NCBI GenBank assembly: GCA_002083825.1
Contig: DAZV01000030.1
Span: 62,001-126,000 of the forward strand
Direction of reading: 5' to 3'
DNA length: 64,000 nucleotides
From: Candidatus Sericytochromatia bacterium S15B-MN24 CBMW_12
GTDB lineage: Bacteria > Cyanobacteriota > Sericytochromatia > S15B-MN24 > UBA4093
In this document: piece by piece, positions 33,082 to 41,670 of the stretch
Position numbering within the stretch: position 1 is the stretch's first letter
Layout of the letters: the number at the start of each line of letters is the position of its first letter
Notes under the pieces: model-generated
The model's database searches: none
Seen by the model: only the letters and a program-made list of their open reading frames with translations
Told to the model about the DNA's origin: nothing
Program-made: the position numbers and the translations under genes

Positions 33082-34119
33082 TTGAAGAAGCACTTCTTAC
33101 TCCCTGCTACAGTTGCAGGTGTCGGCGCAATTCTTGCTGTCGGCTGTCTCGCCAACAACCCGGTTCCGATTCCTCCCAAGGCCGCTCAGGACCTCGTGGC
33201 CTACAAGACCACCGTGCCGCCCACCCTCGACGGCAAGCTGGGCGAAGATGCCTGGACGAAGGCCGAGGCCGCGACCCTCAAGGTCTACGGCGGCGACAAC
33301 GAGAGCGCCCAGACGGTCGTGATGAAGGCGCTCTATGACGCGGAGTACGCTTACTTCGGCATCGAGGTTCCCGACCAGACCAAGAGCATTCGCCGCATGC
33401 CCTACGTCAAGGGTGCGGACGGCAACTGGACGAAGGTCAAGGCGAGCGAGGACTATGAAGACAAGTTCGCGGTTCTCTGGGACATGGGCGTCGAGGGCTT
33501 CAAGGAGCAGGGCTGCGCCGTGACCTGCCACCTGAGCACTCCCGGGCGTGACCGGGCGCTCATGTACACCGGCAATCCCGGCGAGAAGGTCGATATGTGG
33601 CACGTCAAGAATGGCCGGAACGCGGTGCTCGGCTATATCGATGACCAGTACACCGACAACGACACGACTTCGGCCAGCGGGGGTCGGAAGACCGATCCGA
33701 CTTCATCGGGCAAGGCCTACGCCGATATCCCGCTCAAGGAAGTCGACGGGAAGCAGGTTCCTGACTTCACGGCGGCCGCCGAAGCCCTGACGGGTGACAA
33801 GAAGTGGGTCATCGACCTTCGTGACACGGCCACCACCTCGGTGGACAACAGCCAGTACGCCGCCGGAGACGAATTGCCCTCGATCGCGGTCGACGCCTAC
33901 GCCGGCGACTCCGCGGACCTTTCCGGCAAGTTCGTCTACGACGAAGCCGGAAAGAAGTGGATCTACGAGTTCAAGCGCAAGCTCGACACGGGCAGCGAAA
34001 ACGACGTCCAGTGGACCGATCTGAAGAAATCCTACGCCTTCGGCGTGGCGATCTTCGATAACACCCAGATCGGCCACGGCACTCAGAAAGACGTTTCCTT
34101 CTTGACCTTCAAGGAGTGA
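33082..34119 (+). CDS. haem-binding lipoprotein, ethylbenzene dehydrogenase-related
   Basis: The 345-residue product starts with a lysine pair, a hydrophobic stretch and a lipobox (LAVGC), so it is a predicted lipoprotein. The mature part matches the EB_dh / DMSO-reductase gamma-like beta-sandwich that binds haem. It has a LDGKLGEDAWTKAE opening, a CAVTCH sequence (a CxxxCH variant near a haem c site), and the MYTGNPGEKVDMWH phrase typical of the group. No molybdoenzyme subunits are encoded next to it. I chose TTG at 33082 because GAGAGAGGA precedes it and it starts the signal peptide. The frame is open 17 codons further upstream. Confidence 0.72.
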   Translation: MKKHFLLPATVAGVGAILAVGCLANNPVPIPPKAAQDLVAYKTTVPPTLDGKLGEDAWTKAEAATLKVYGGDNESAQTVVMKALYDAEYAYFGIEVPDQTKSIRRMPYVKGADGNWTKVKASEDYEDKFAVLWDMGVEGFKEQGCAVTCHLSTPGRDRALMYTGNPGEKVDMWHVKNGRNAVLGYIDDQYTDNDTTSASGGRKTDPTSSGKAYADIPLKEVDGKQVPDFTAAAEALTGDKKWVIDLRDTATTSVDNSQYAAGDELPSIAVDAYAGDSADLSGKFVYDEAGKKWIYEFKRKLDTGSENDVQWTDLKKSYAFGVAIFDNTQIGHGTQKDVSFLTFKE

Positions 34120-34167
34120 TCCGCTGCGGGGGAGCGACACCTCGACGCGGATTCCCTGATCAGGCGC

Positions 34168-35418
34168 TCAGCGTTGCAGAACGGGGGGTGCCGGTTGGGC
34201 CGCGGCGGGGTGTCGGCGGAACTGCCAGATCGTGTTTGCCAGGCCTGCCAGGAGGAGCGCGGCTCCCACGAAGAAGGCGATGCCGGGCATGATGATGGGA
34301 GCCGACGGCGCGGTGAAGTGGGCGAAGAGGCCGCTGGCGAGCAGGGGTGCGACGATGCCGGTGGCGCTCATGAGGCTGGCCAGGGCTCCCTGGACCGCGC
34401 CTTGCTCGTCGGGACTGACCTGGCTTGCGATCATGCCCTGGAGCGCGGGCCCCGCGATGCCTCCCAGGCTGCCGAAGGCGATGATGGCGTACAGCATCCA
34501 GCCCTGGGTGGCGAGTCCGTAGAAGACGAAGGCGAGCGCGCTGATCCCGATCCCCCAGAGTACGGACCGGCGTTCTCCCAGCTTCGGGACGATCACCCGG
34601 ATGAGGCCTCCCTGGACGAGGGCGGCGGCGACGCCGACGAAGGCGAGCGCGAGGCCGTTCTGGCCGGGATTCCACTGGAAGCGATACTCCGTGAAGAGGA
34701 CCCAGACGCTGTGAAGGCTGTTTTGGGCGAGATGGGTGAGCAGCAAGGTGACGGCGAGTCCCATGACGACGGGGTATCGCTTGAGGAGCGCTATCCAGGA
34801 GAAGGGGTTGGCCTTTTTCAGGGTGAAGGGTCGGCGGTTTTCCAGGCGGTGGGACTCGGGCACGGCGAAGAACCCGTAGGCGGCGTTGAGGATCGAGACG
34901 GCTGCTGCTGCGTAGAACGGCAGCCGCATGTCGATGTTTCCGAGCAGGCCGCCGATGGCGGGTCCGAAGATGAAGCCGAGACCGAAGGCCGCGCCGAGCA
35001 GGCCGTAGTTCTGGGCGCGGTTTTCGGCGGTGGAGACGTCCGCGATGTAGGCCGAGGCGACGGTCAGGCTGGCTCCGGCGATGCCTGCGAGGGCCCGGCC
35101 GACGAAGAGCCAGATGAGCGAGGGTGAAAACGCCATCATGAGGTAGCTGACGGCGGATCCCACGAGGGAGACGAGCAAGATGGGTTTGCGGCCGACCTGG
35201 TCGGAGAGGGCGCCGAGTCCCGGGGCGCAGAAGAACTGCATCAGGGTGTAGGTGGAGAAGAGGGCTCCGTAGTAGAACGCTCCCGCGGCGGGGTCGGCGG
35301 AGAGCGACAGGACGAGCTGCGGGAGGATCGGGATGATCAACCCGATGCCGATGACGTCCAGAAGCAGGGTGACGAAGATGAAGAGCAGGCCGGTCGGGGC
35401 CTTGGGCTTGGCTGGCAT
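34168..35418 (-). CDS. MFS drug exporter, TetA-like
   Basis: The 416-residue protein has 12 predicted transmembrane helices and the MFS loop 2-3 motif GALSDQVGRKPILL. The FCAPGLGALSDQ and GIAGASLTVASAYIADVS segments are characteristic of the DHA1/TetA group of proton-coupled drug exporters. It may confer resistance to a hydrophobic compound, but specificity is not readable. It lies alone, with no TetR gene next to it. The ATG is preceded by GGAGACC. Confidence 0.85.
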   Translation of the reverse strand: MPAKPKAPTGLLFIFVTLLLDVIGIGLIIPILPQLVLSLSADPAAGAFYYGALFSTYTLMQFFCAPGLGALSDQVGRKPILLVSLVGSAVSYLMMAFSPSLIWLFVGRALAGIAGASLTVASAYIADVSTAENRAQNYGLLGAAFGLGFIFGPAIGGLLGNIDMRLPFYAAAAVSILNAAYGFFAVPESHRLENRRPFTLKKANPFSWIALLKRYPVVMGLAVTLLLTHLAQNSLHSVWVLFTEYRFQWNPGQNGLALAFVGVAAALVQGGLIRVIVPKLGERRSVLWGIGISALAFVFYGLATQGWMLYAIIAFGSLGGIAGPALQGMIASQVSPDEQGAVQGALASLMSATGIVAPLLASGLFAHFTAPSAPIIMPGIAFFVGAALLLAGLANTIWQFRRHPAAAQPAPPVLQR

Positions 35419-35527
35419 GGGGTCTCCGGACGCAAGGACGAGGAAAGCCCGCGAGGGTCTTCCCTCGGGCGCGCTCCCATGCTGGATCGCCTGGGCGATC
35501 TTGGCAAGACGTGTCTCGGGGTTTCGG

Positions 35528-36175
35528 TCAGGTGAAGAGGGGGGCGATGGCGGCGAAGTGCAGGGCGCTGGCGGCGATGACCAGGGCGTGGAAGACCTCG
35601 TGATAGCCGAAGAACCGAGGGAAGGGATCGGGCTTGCGCAGGGCGTAGATCAGGGCTCCGAGGCTGTAGAGCAGGCCGCTGGCGAGGATCAGGCCGAGGG
35701 CCGCGGGTCCCATGGCGGCGGCGATCTGAGGCAGGTAGGGAAGGCCTATCCAGCCGATCAGCAGGTAGAGCGAGACCGAGAGGGGCTTGGGCGCATGAGG
35801 CCAGACGAGTTTCTGGAGGACGGCGAGGCCCGTGAGGGCCCAGAGCAGGACCAGCAGGGGAGATCCGGTCGATTGCGGAAGGGCGAGCATGGCGACGGGG
35901 GTGTAGGAGCCGGCGATCATCAGGAAGATGGCGGAGTGATCGAGTCTTCGCATGTGCGTTCGCGCTCGTTCTCCCCAGTCCCGACGGTGGTAGAGCGCGC
36001 TGACGCCGAACATGGCGGCCATGCAGAGCACGTAGACGAGCGAGGCGCCGAGTTCCTGGGGGCTGGCCGCCTTGAAGATCAGGAAGGCCCCCGCAGCGAG
36101 AGCCACGAAGAAAGCGATCTGGTGGGACACGCCTCGCATCACGGGCTTGGACGGGGTAGGCAACGGGTCGCGCAT
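35528..36175 (-). CDS. hemolysin III / PAQR-family membrane protein
   Basis: The 215-residue protein has seven predicted transmembrane helices. The family's metal-site residues are visible: SALYHRR after the second helix (Ser and His), RRLDHSAIFLMIAGSYTP, and the final GYHEVFHALVIAASALH with two histidines. Members are called hemolysin III, though most are PAQR-type integral membrane hydrolases of uncertain role. The ATG at 36175 follows AGGATGGAG. The frame is open 32 codons upstream with no better site. It ends 110 bp from the MFS gene. Confidence 0.85.
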   Translation of the reverse strand: MRDPLPTPSKPVMRGVSHQIAFFVALAAGAFLIFKAASPQELGASLVYVLCMAAMFGVSALYHRRDWGERARTHMRRLDHSAIFLMIAGSYTPVAMLALPQSTGSPLLVLLWALTGLAVLQKLVWPHAPKPLSVSLYLLIGWIGLPYLPQIAAAMGPAALGLILASGLLYSLGALIYALRKPDPFPRFFGYHEVFHALVIAASALHFAAIAPLFT

Positions 36176-36511
36176 GGGCTCCATCCTTCCTCTGACGGCG
36201 CTTGCGGCGCGACCGTCAGATGATCCCAGTGTAGGCGACGGGTCTCGCCTTGTCTGTCCCGCCTCGGCCATGGCGGTGTAAAAGTTGCGTCACAGGCCCA
36301 GGCCCGGTTGGACGCTAACCGGGATAGCCCTGGCCTGGCGGGTTTCGGCGGGAGCGCGCGTGGCGATAAGCGTGGAATCGTGCTAGGATGAGAACGGGAC
36401 ACTCGACAAGAGGCGGCGATCACCCGGGTCGTTCACCCGGCGCGCGAGGGGCATTGGTCTCTTTCGGCCGGAGGCGGAAGGGGATCTCCTCGGAGCTCCG
36501 AGTCTCGCGAG
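36176..36511. other. intergenic region with long hairpin
   Basis: A composite hairpin occupies about 36292-36338: inner CCCGGTT/AACCGGG (36303-36309, 36317-36323) inside outer CAGGCCCAG/CTGGCCTG. TGCTAGGAT (36381-36389) looks like an extended -10 for the zinc-protein genes. No other gene is seen. Confidence 0.4.
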
Positions 36512-36613
36512 ATGTTCGATGCTAACTTTGCGCAGTGCGGTGTTCAGACCCAGGTCCCCTTCCGGCCGAGCGGGCTCAAGCCCGTGTACTGCCGCGACTG
36601 CTTTAGGAGGTAA
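36512..36613 (+). CDS. 33-residue CxxC zinc-ribbon-like peptide, one Cys lost
   Basis: A short frame (ATG at 36512, TAA at 36611-36613) encodes a peptide with AQCGVQTQVPFRPSGLKPVY followed by CRDCF. It is clearly related to the C-terminal half of the next gene. The first CxxC pair has only its second cysteine, because the expected Cys position is Phe. Its closing codons AGG AGG form the ribosome site of the next gene. It may be a truncated tandem duplicate or a coupled leader peptide; no strong ribosome site precedes it. Confidence 0.45.
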   Translation: MFDANFAQCGVQTQVPFRPSGLKPVYCRDCFRR

Positions 36614-36615
36614 CC

Positions 36616-36891
36616 ATGGGAAAGAACAACACCAAGGCCGAAAAGGCCAAGCGAAACCTGGAGTACGCCAAGAAGTTCAAGAAGCGGCGTCCGTCCGCCC
36701 GGGGAGGACGTCCTCCCTTCCGCCCCAGTCCCTCGCCCGGATCGTCCTCGCCGTCCGGTTTCAACTCAGACAGGCCCTCGTTCGATGCCGTCTGCACCAC
36801 CTGCGGCACGAAGACGACGGTTCCCTTCGAGCCGACCCCCGGCAAGCCGGTTCTCTGCCGCAACTGCTTCGTGGCTTCCCGGCCCGTCTAG
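36616..36891 (+). CDS. small CxxC zinc-ribbon protein
   Basis: The 91-residue product has a basic N-terminus (AEKAKRNLEYAKKFKKRR), a Pro/Ser-rich linker and a C-terminal zinc ribbon made by VCTTCG (about 59-64) and VLCRNCF (about 79-85). It belongs to the widespread CxxC-x17-CxxC group of unknown role, often taken to bind nucleic acid. The ATG sits three bases behind AGGAGGTAACC, which is the end of the preceding short frame, so translation is probably coupled. A terminator-like hairpin follows. Confidence 0.75.
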   Translation: MGKNNTKAEKAKRNLEYAKKFKKRRPSARGGRPPFRPSPSPGSSSPSGFNSDRPSFDAVCTTCGTKTTVPFEPTPGKPVLCRNCFVASRPV

Positions 36892-36913
36892 CCGAACGCT
36901 TCCGACCATGCGG

Positions 36914-36945
36914 AGGGGCTGCCTCTTTCGAGACAGCCCCTTCGT
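36914..36945 (+). terminator. terminator-like hairpin
   Basis: GGGGCTGCCTC pairs with GAGACAGCCCC (one mismatch) around TTTC and is followed by TTCGTC, 22 bp after the zinc-ribbon gene. Confidence 0.5.
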
Positions 36946-37065
36946 CATGAGGCGCCTTGCGTCGGCCGCCACTTCCGTGGTATCCGTAGAAACTACCGAT
37001 CTCGAATTCGTCCGGATCTGTCACCCTCGAAACGCCCCCCCCTTCTTCGATCTTCAGGTGCGCCA

Positions 37066-38976
37066 ATGGCCTTACCCTTTCAAGCCCTCTTTCTCGGCCC
37101 CGCGGGCGAGAACGCCCAGATCGTCGAGGACTTCATCCTCGAGGCCCTTCGCGACCATGTCTTCTGGCGGCGCAACTTCCACCCTGAAGACGGTCCCTTC
37201 ATCCGGGAGTCCGACAAGCGCAGCGAGGCCTATGACGCGACCCTGATGCGCCTGCGCCAGGAGCTGTACTACCTCCTGAGCCGCCTCAAGCAGGGAGCTC
37301 CGCTCTTCAGCCCGCGCTACATCGCCCACATGACCAGCGACGTCCTGATCTCCTCGCTGGTCGGCTACTTCGCGGCGATGCTCTACAACCCCAACAACAT
37401 CAGCGAGGAAGCTGCCCCCGTGACCACCGAGCTCGAGCTCGAGGTCGGCATGCAACTCGCCCGGCTGGTCGGCTACGGCCCTCAGGCCTGGGGACACCTC
37501 ACTTCCGGCGGTTCGGTCGCCAACCTGGAAGCCCTCTGGGCGGTCCGGGGAATCAAGTTCTTCTCCCCCGCCGCCGCCATGGTCGCCCGGGAACTCGACC
37601 TTCCCGAGATCCCCCTCCAGCGCGCCGACGGCCAAATCACCACCCTCCAGGCCATGACCCCCTGGGAACTCATGAACGTCCCCTTGGATGCGGCCCTCCA
37701 GCTTCGTGACACCCTGCTCCGGATGCCCGATCCCCGCGTCCGCCGCCGTCTCGATGCATGCTCGCTCGCCTCGCGGGGCATGCTGGGCTTCTACCGAGCC
37801 TTCGAGGCCGCCTTCGGCGAGAAGCTCGCCGAACCCGTCTTGCTCGTGCCCGCCACCAAGCACTATTCCTGGGTCAAGATCGTCGACCTTCTCGGAAGCG
37901 GACGCGAGCAGATCGTCGAACTGCCCCTCGACGAGCACTACCGAATCGACCCTCAAGCCTTCCGGGGCGTCCTGGATGACCTCAACGAAAGCCAGATCCC
38001 CGTGCTCTCGCTGGTCGCCGTGCTCGGATCCACGGAAACCGGCACCGTGGACGAGATCCACCGCCTGCTCGAAGTCAAGAACGACGCGAAGCTCAAGGGA
38101 ATCGACTTCTACTGCCACGTCGACGGAGCCTACGGCGGCTACGCCACCGCGCGCTTCCGCGATCCCCAGGGACAGTGGGTCAAGGGCCCCTACGATCGCG
38201 CCTCGGCGGCGAGCTTCGAGGCCCTCCCCGAGACCGATTCCATCACCATCGATCCCCACAAGCTGGGCTACTCGCCTTATCCCGCCGGCGCCATCGTCTT
38301 CAGGGACCAGCGGATCCGCGAGTTCCTCAACGTGGAGGCCCCCTACGTCTTCCACGACGGGGATGACGCCCATACCACCATCGGGAAGTACATCGTGGAA
38401 GGCTCGAAGCCCGGAGCCGCCGCCGCCGCCGTCTGGATCAACCATCGGGTCCTGCCGCTCGACGTCACCGGCTACGGAGCGCTCATCAGCAACACCATCT
38501 CCTGCGCCCGAATGCTGAGAGACGCCCTCGCGAGCCATCGCTCCCCCGAAGGCATGCGCCTCTTGCCCCTCAACGATCCCGACCTCAACCTCGTCACCTT
38601 CATCGCCCTGCCTCCCCGCATCGAGTCCCACGAGGAGCTCAACCGCTTCAACGAGGAACTCTACCGACGCTTCGCCATCCAGCCCAATCGCCGGGTCTTC
38701 AGCTACGAATTCCTGCTCTCCAAGACGGCTTTCGACGTCAAGAAGTACGCCCGCGGTCTGCACGCGCGCCTGGATCCCGCCGTCTGGAGCATGCTCGATG
38801 AGGGGCGTCCGCTCACGGTCCTGCGCAGCACCATCATGAATCCGTTCACCAAGGACATGATCGAAGGCGGCACCTTCTTCAGCGAACTCCTCGACGCCCT
38901 GGACCGGGAGATGCGCGACGCCTACGCCCTGGTCACCGAAAAGCCCCGCATCTCGCCGGCGCCGGCGGGAGGCTGA
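37066..38976 (+). CDS. PLP-dependent group II amino acid decarboxylase
   Basis: The 636-residue protein has the fold-type I decarboxylase signature. The PLP lysine is K399 in IDPHKLGY, the aspartate pairing with the pyridine ring is in HVDGAYGG, and the substrate-side GHLTSGGSVANLEAL segment lies near the N-terminus. It matches the tyrosine/glutamate/aspartate decarboxylase group and would release CO2 from an amino acid to make an amine. Which amino acid cannot be settled. It has no transporter partner next to it, unlike acid-resistance decarboxylases. It appears monocistronic. Confidence 0.87.
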   Translation: MALPFQALFLGPAGENAQIVEDFILEALRDHVFWRRNFHPEDGPFIRESDKRSEAYDATLMRLRQELYYLLSRLKQGAPLFSPRYIAHMTSDVLISSLVGYFAAMLYNPNNISEEAAPVTTELELEVGMQLARLVGYGPQAWGHLTSGGSVANLEALWAVRGIKFFSPAAAMVARELDLPEIPLQRADGQITTLQAMTPWELMNVPLDAALQLRDTLLRMPDPRVRRRLDACSLASRGMLGFYRAFEAAFGEKLAEPVLLVPATKHYSWVKIVDLLGSGREQIVELPLDEHYRIDPQAFRGVLDDLNESQIPVLSLVAVLGSTETGTVDEIHRLLEVKNDAKLKGIDFYCHVDGAYGGYATARFRDPQGQWVKGPYDRASAASFEALPETDSITIDPHKLGYSPYPAGAIVFRDQRIREFLNVEAPYVFHDGDDAHTTIGKYIVEGSKPGAAAAAVWINHRVLPLDVTGYGALISNTISCARMLRDALASHRSPEGMRLLPLNDPDLNLVTFIALPPRIESHEELNRFNEELYRRFAIQPNRRVFSYEFLLSKTAFDVKKYARGLHARLDPAVWSMLDEGRPLTVLRSTIMNPFTKDMIEGGTFFSELLDALDREMRDAYALVTEKPRISPAPAGG

Positions 38977-39025
38977 TCCGGCAGCGTCCTGGGGCCCCTT
39001 CGTGATGGAGGCCGTCCGGTTGCGG

Positions 39026-39031
39026 TATAAT
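39026..39031 (+). promoter_or_regulatory. -10 element TATAAT
   Basis: A perfect TATAAT, 15 bp before the AAGGAG of the next gene. The -35 is poor. Confidence 0.45.
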
Positions 39032-39072
39032 GGCTCCTGACCCCGTTGAAGGAGATTCGACCTCTGACCAAG

Positions 39073-39522
39073 ATGGCCTGTTCAATTCCGAAGCCTGACA
39101 TGGCGATCGCCCGGTGGGCGGCCGTCTTCATGGCGTTGGCCGTCACGTGTCTCCTCTCGCTCATCCCCATGAAGGTTCCCGCCCTGAACCCCTTCTGGCA
39201 GCAAGGCGTCCTGCTGCCGCCGGCCATGACCCTCTTGGCGGATTCGAACGAGGGGCTTCAGATCAAGGCCTCGAACGAGAACCTCGGGTCGCGCGAGGTC
39301 CAGCCCATGCTCGCGCCGCTGGATCCCCGGGTGCCGCTTCCCTGGAGCACCGGCTTCGATTCCCCGCACCGTGGCGGCCACTTTGCCTCCCTCTACGCGG
39401 GAATCCCCGCCAATCCGCGCATCCCCGCCAAGAAGGTCAGGCGAATCGCCCTCCCTCCCCCAACCCCCGTCAATCTGAGAGCTCCCCCGTCCGCGCGCGA
39501 CGCCTCTTCGAGGCTCGTCTGA
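39073..39522 (+). CDS. small exported hypothetical protein
   Basis: This protein of about 149 residues is not recognised. It begins with a signal-anchor type sequence (WAAVFMALAVTCLLSLIPM) and continues as a Pro-rich, probably disordered polypeptide without cysteines. The start is uncertain. I give the ATG at 39073; the AAGGAG at 39047-39052 would better fit a non-ATG start nine to twelve bases after it. It precedes the antiporter gene by 49 bp on the same strand and may be co-transcribed. Confidence 0.5.
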   Translation: MACSIPKPDMAIARWAAVFMALAVTCLLSLIPMKVPALNPFWQQGVLLPPAMTLLADSNEGLQIKASNENLGSREVQPMLAPLDPRVPLPWSTGFDSPHRGGHFASLYAGIPANPRIPAKKVRRIALPPPTPVNLRAPPSARDASSRLV

Positions 39523-39571
39523 CGCGTGATGCTGCTTCGCCCCGCATGAGGGTGAGGAAGGGGGAATTATC

Positions 39572-41593
39572 TTGGATGCCTTTCGCCTCCTGCAGGACCT
39601 CGCTGCCATCTTGGTGGCTGCAATCGTCTGCGGGGCTGTCTTTTATCGCCTGAAGCAACCCATCATCATCGGCTACCTGATCGGCGGTTTGCTGGTCGGC
39701 CCGTACGCGCTCGGCTTCGTCTCCGATGTTCATACCATCGAGATGTTCGCCGAGATCGGCGTGGCGCTGCTGATGTTCGCCCTGGGTGTCGAGTTCTCGC
39801 TCGCCGAACTCAAGCCCGTCTACAAGGTGGCCGTGTTCGGCGGGGCGGCCCAGATCCTGCTGGCGATCGCACTCACCGGCGGTCTCTCCACGCTCTTCGG
39901 CCTCTCCCTGGGAGCCGGAGTCCTCCTCGGCTGCATCATCGCCATCTCCAGCACCGTCATCGTCCTCAAGGTCCTCATGGAACGAGGCGAACTCGACTCG
40001 ATGCACGGACGGATAGCGCTGGGACTCCTGATCGTCCAGGACCTCAGCGTCGTGCCGATGATGGTCATGCTCCCGAACCTCAGCGATCCCGCGAAGATCC
40101 TGGGCCTCCCCATGCTGCTCGCGCTGGGGAAGGCCGCGCTCATCCTCGCCGTGCTGATCGTGGCGGGAACGCGCCTTTTCCCCCTCTTGATGGCCCGAAT
40201 CGCCGCCACCCGCAGCCGGGAACTCTTCCTGCTCTCGTCCGTCGCCCTCTGCTTCGGGACGGCCGCCATCACCTATTCCTTCGGCCTTTCGCTCGCGCTG
40301 GGCGCTTTCCTCGCGGGAATCGTGGTCTCGGAGTCGGATCATAGCCACCAGATCCTCGCCGACGTGCTGCCCTTGCGGGATCTCTTCGCGACCCTCTTCT
40401 TCGTCTCCGTCGGCATGATGATCAACCCCGCCTTCCTGATCACCCATCTGCCCGCCGTCGGCGGCTTGACCCTGGCCATCGTCGTGGGCAAGGCCGTCTT
40501 GATCGGTGGCAGCACCCGGTTCTTCGGCTACACCGGACGGACCTCCCTGGCCGTCGGCATGGGGCTCGCCCAGATCGGAGAGTTCTCCTTCGTGCTCGCG
40601 AAGATGGGTCGTTCGGATGGCCTCATCACCGAAGACTTCTTCTCGGTCATCCTGGCCAGCGCGCTGCTCTCGATCCTGGTCACCCCGCTCATGATGCAGG
40701 CGGCGACCCCGCTCTATCGCTTGCTTCAGCGGGTTCCCGCCATCCGCAAGGCCACCGCGAAAAAGAACCGCGAGAGCGTGGCCACCGCCGAGCTGAAGGG
40801 GTTGATCGACCACGTCGTCATCTGCGGCTTCGGTCGCGTGGGGAGCAACCTCGGCAAGATCCTGGTCCGCAGCGGCATCCCGGTGCTCGTCATCGACATC
40901 GACCATGTTCGCATTCAGGAGCTTCGCGCGCGCGGGATTTCCTGCCTCTACGGCGACTCCTCGAATATCGAGGTGCTCCGGTACGCCCGGCTCGCCCTGG
41001 CCCGGGTCCTGGTGGTGGCCCTTCCCGATCCCCTCGCATGTCAGCTGACGGTGGTCAACGCCAAGCAGATCAATCCTTCGCTGGAGGTCCTCGCACGGGC
41101 CCAGCGCAGCCAGGACGTCGCGGGGTTGTATGACATGGGGGCCGAAGAAGTCGTCCAGCCCGAGTTCGAGGCCAGCATCGAGGTAATTCGCTTCACCCTG
41201 GGCAAGCTGGGCTACACCAGTCGCGAAATCCAGCGCTACTCCCACCAGATCCGCAAGGAAGGCTACCGGCAGTTCGGAGACGAGTTCAACCCCGACACGA
41301 CTCCCGACTTGCTCGAGGCCCTGGGGGCGGCGGAGCTGAGCTGGCTCGAGATCCCCTCGGGCTCGCCCCTCGATGGGCAAAGCCTGCGGGAAGTGGATCT
41401 TCGGGGTCGAACCGGAGTGGGTGTTCTGGCCGTACGGCGAGAGGGTCAGATCATCGCGAACCCCAAGGCCGACAAGCAGCTCAAGGGGCATGACGAGATC
41501 CTGGTGATGGGGACGCAGGCTCAGCTCAACCAGTTGCAGGTGCTCTTGAGCCCGACGTCCGGGCCTTTGGACCCTACCGAGAGGCTCGCCTAG
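39572..41593 (+). CDS. CPA2 monovalent cation:proton antiporter with RCK domain
   Basis: The 673-residue protein has about 12 transmembrane helices of the Na/H exchanger CPA2 type (residues 1-390). An RCK/TrkA-N domain binds NAD or ATP with GFGRVGSNLG (about 418-427), and a TrkA-C domain ends it (about 585-665). This is the KefB/KefC/YbaL plan for potassium efflux coupled to proton entry, gated by a cytosolic ligand. The TTG start follows GAAGGGGGAATTATC. It is followed directly by the second copy of the dispersed repeat. Confidence 0.87.
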   Translation: MDAFRLLQDLAAILVAAIVCGAVFYRLKQPIIIGYLIGGLLVGPYALGFVSDVHTIEMFAEIGVALLMFALGVEFSLAELKPVYKVAVFGGAAQILLAIALTGGLSTLFGLSLGAGVLLGCIIAISSTVIVLKVLMERGELDSMHGRIALGLLIVQDLSVVPMMVMLPNLSDPAKILGLPMLLALGKAALILAVLIVAGTRLFPLLMARIAATRSRELFLLSSVALCFGTAAITYSFGLSLALGAFLAGIVVSESDHSHQILADVLPLRDLFATLFFVSVGMMINPAFLITHLPAVGGLTLAIVVGKAVLIGGSTRFFGYTGRTSLAVGMGLAQIGEFSFVLAKMGRSDGLITEDFFSVILASALLSILVTPLMMQAATPLYRLLQRVPAIRKATAKKNRESVATAELKGLIDHVVICGFGRVGSNLGKILVRSGIPVLVIDIDHVRIQELRARGISCLYGDSSNIEVLRYARLALARVLVVALPDPLACQLTVVNAKQINPSLEVLARAQRSQDVAGLYDMGAEEVVQPEFEASIEVIRFTLGKLGYTSREIQRYSHQIRKEGYRQFGDEFNPDTTPDLLEALGAAELSWLEIPSGSPLDGQSLREVDLRGRTGVGVLAVRREGQIIANPKADKQLKGHDEILVMGTQAQLNQLQVLLSPTSGPLDPTERLA

Positions 41594-41670
41594 CGCCAGC
41601 GGCTGTTGATTAGCGCCGGCGGCTGTTTCGTAGGGCAGCGAGAGAACGCCGTCGAGCTTTGCTCTAGGAA
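41591..41670 (-). repeat. dispersed repeat, copy 2
   Basis: Reverse complement of 1341-1420 with roughly 85-90% identity by eye. It includes AGCGCCAGCGGCT (41592-41604) and AGCGCCGGCGGCT (41612-41624) and overlaps the stop codon of the antiporter gene by three bases. Confidence 0.75.

Noticed and set aside
34168..35418. tetracycline resistance gene tetA
   Set aside because: The TetA-like MFS motifs do not prove substrate, and there is no adjacent tetR. It is left as a generic drug exporter.
35528..36175. true hemolysin
   Set aside because: The family name is historical. The visible residues fit a PAQR-type seven-helix membrane protein, not a pore-forming toxin.
37072..38763. 563-codon open frame antisense to the PLP decarboxylase
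   Set aside because: GC-rich coding DNA leaves long open frames opposite real genes. It has no motif or ribosome site and mirrors a clear enzyme.
39470..41491. 673-codon antisense frame over the CPA2 antiporter
   Set aside because: It is opposite a complete antiporter with motifs, and the composition (Glu, Gly, Asp, His runs) is typical of reverse-frame shadows.
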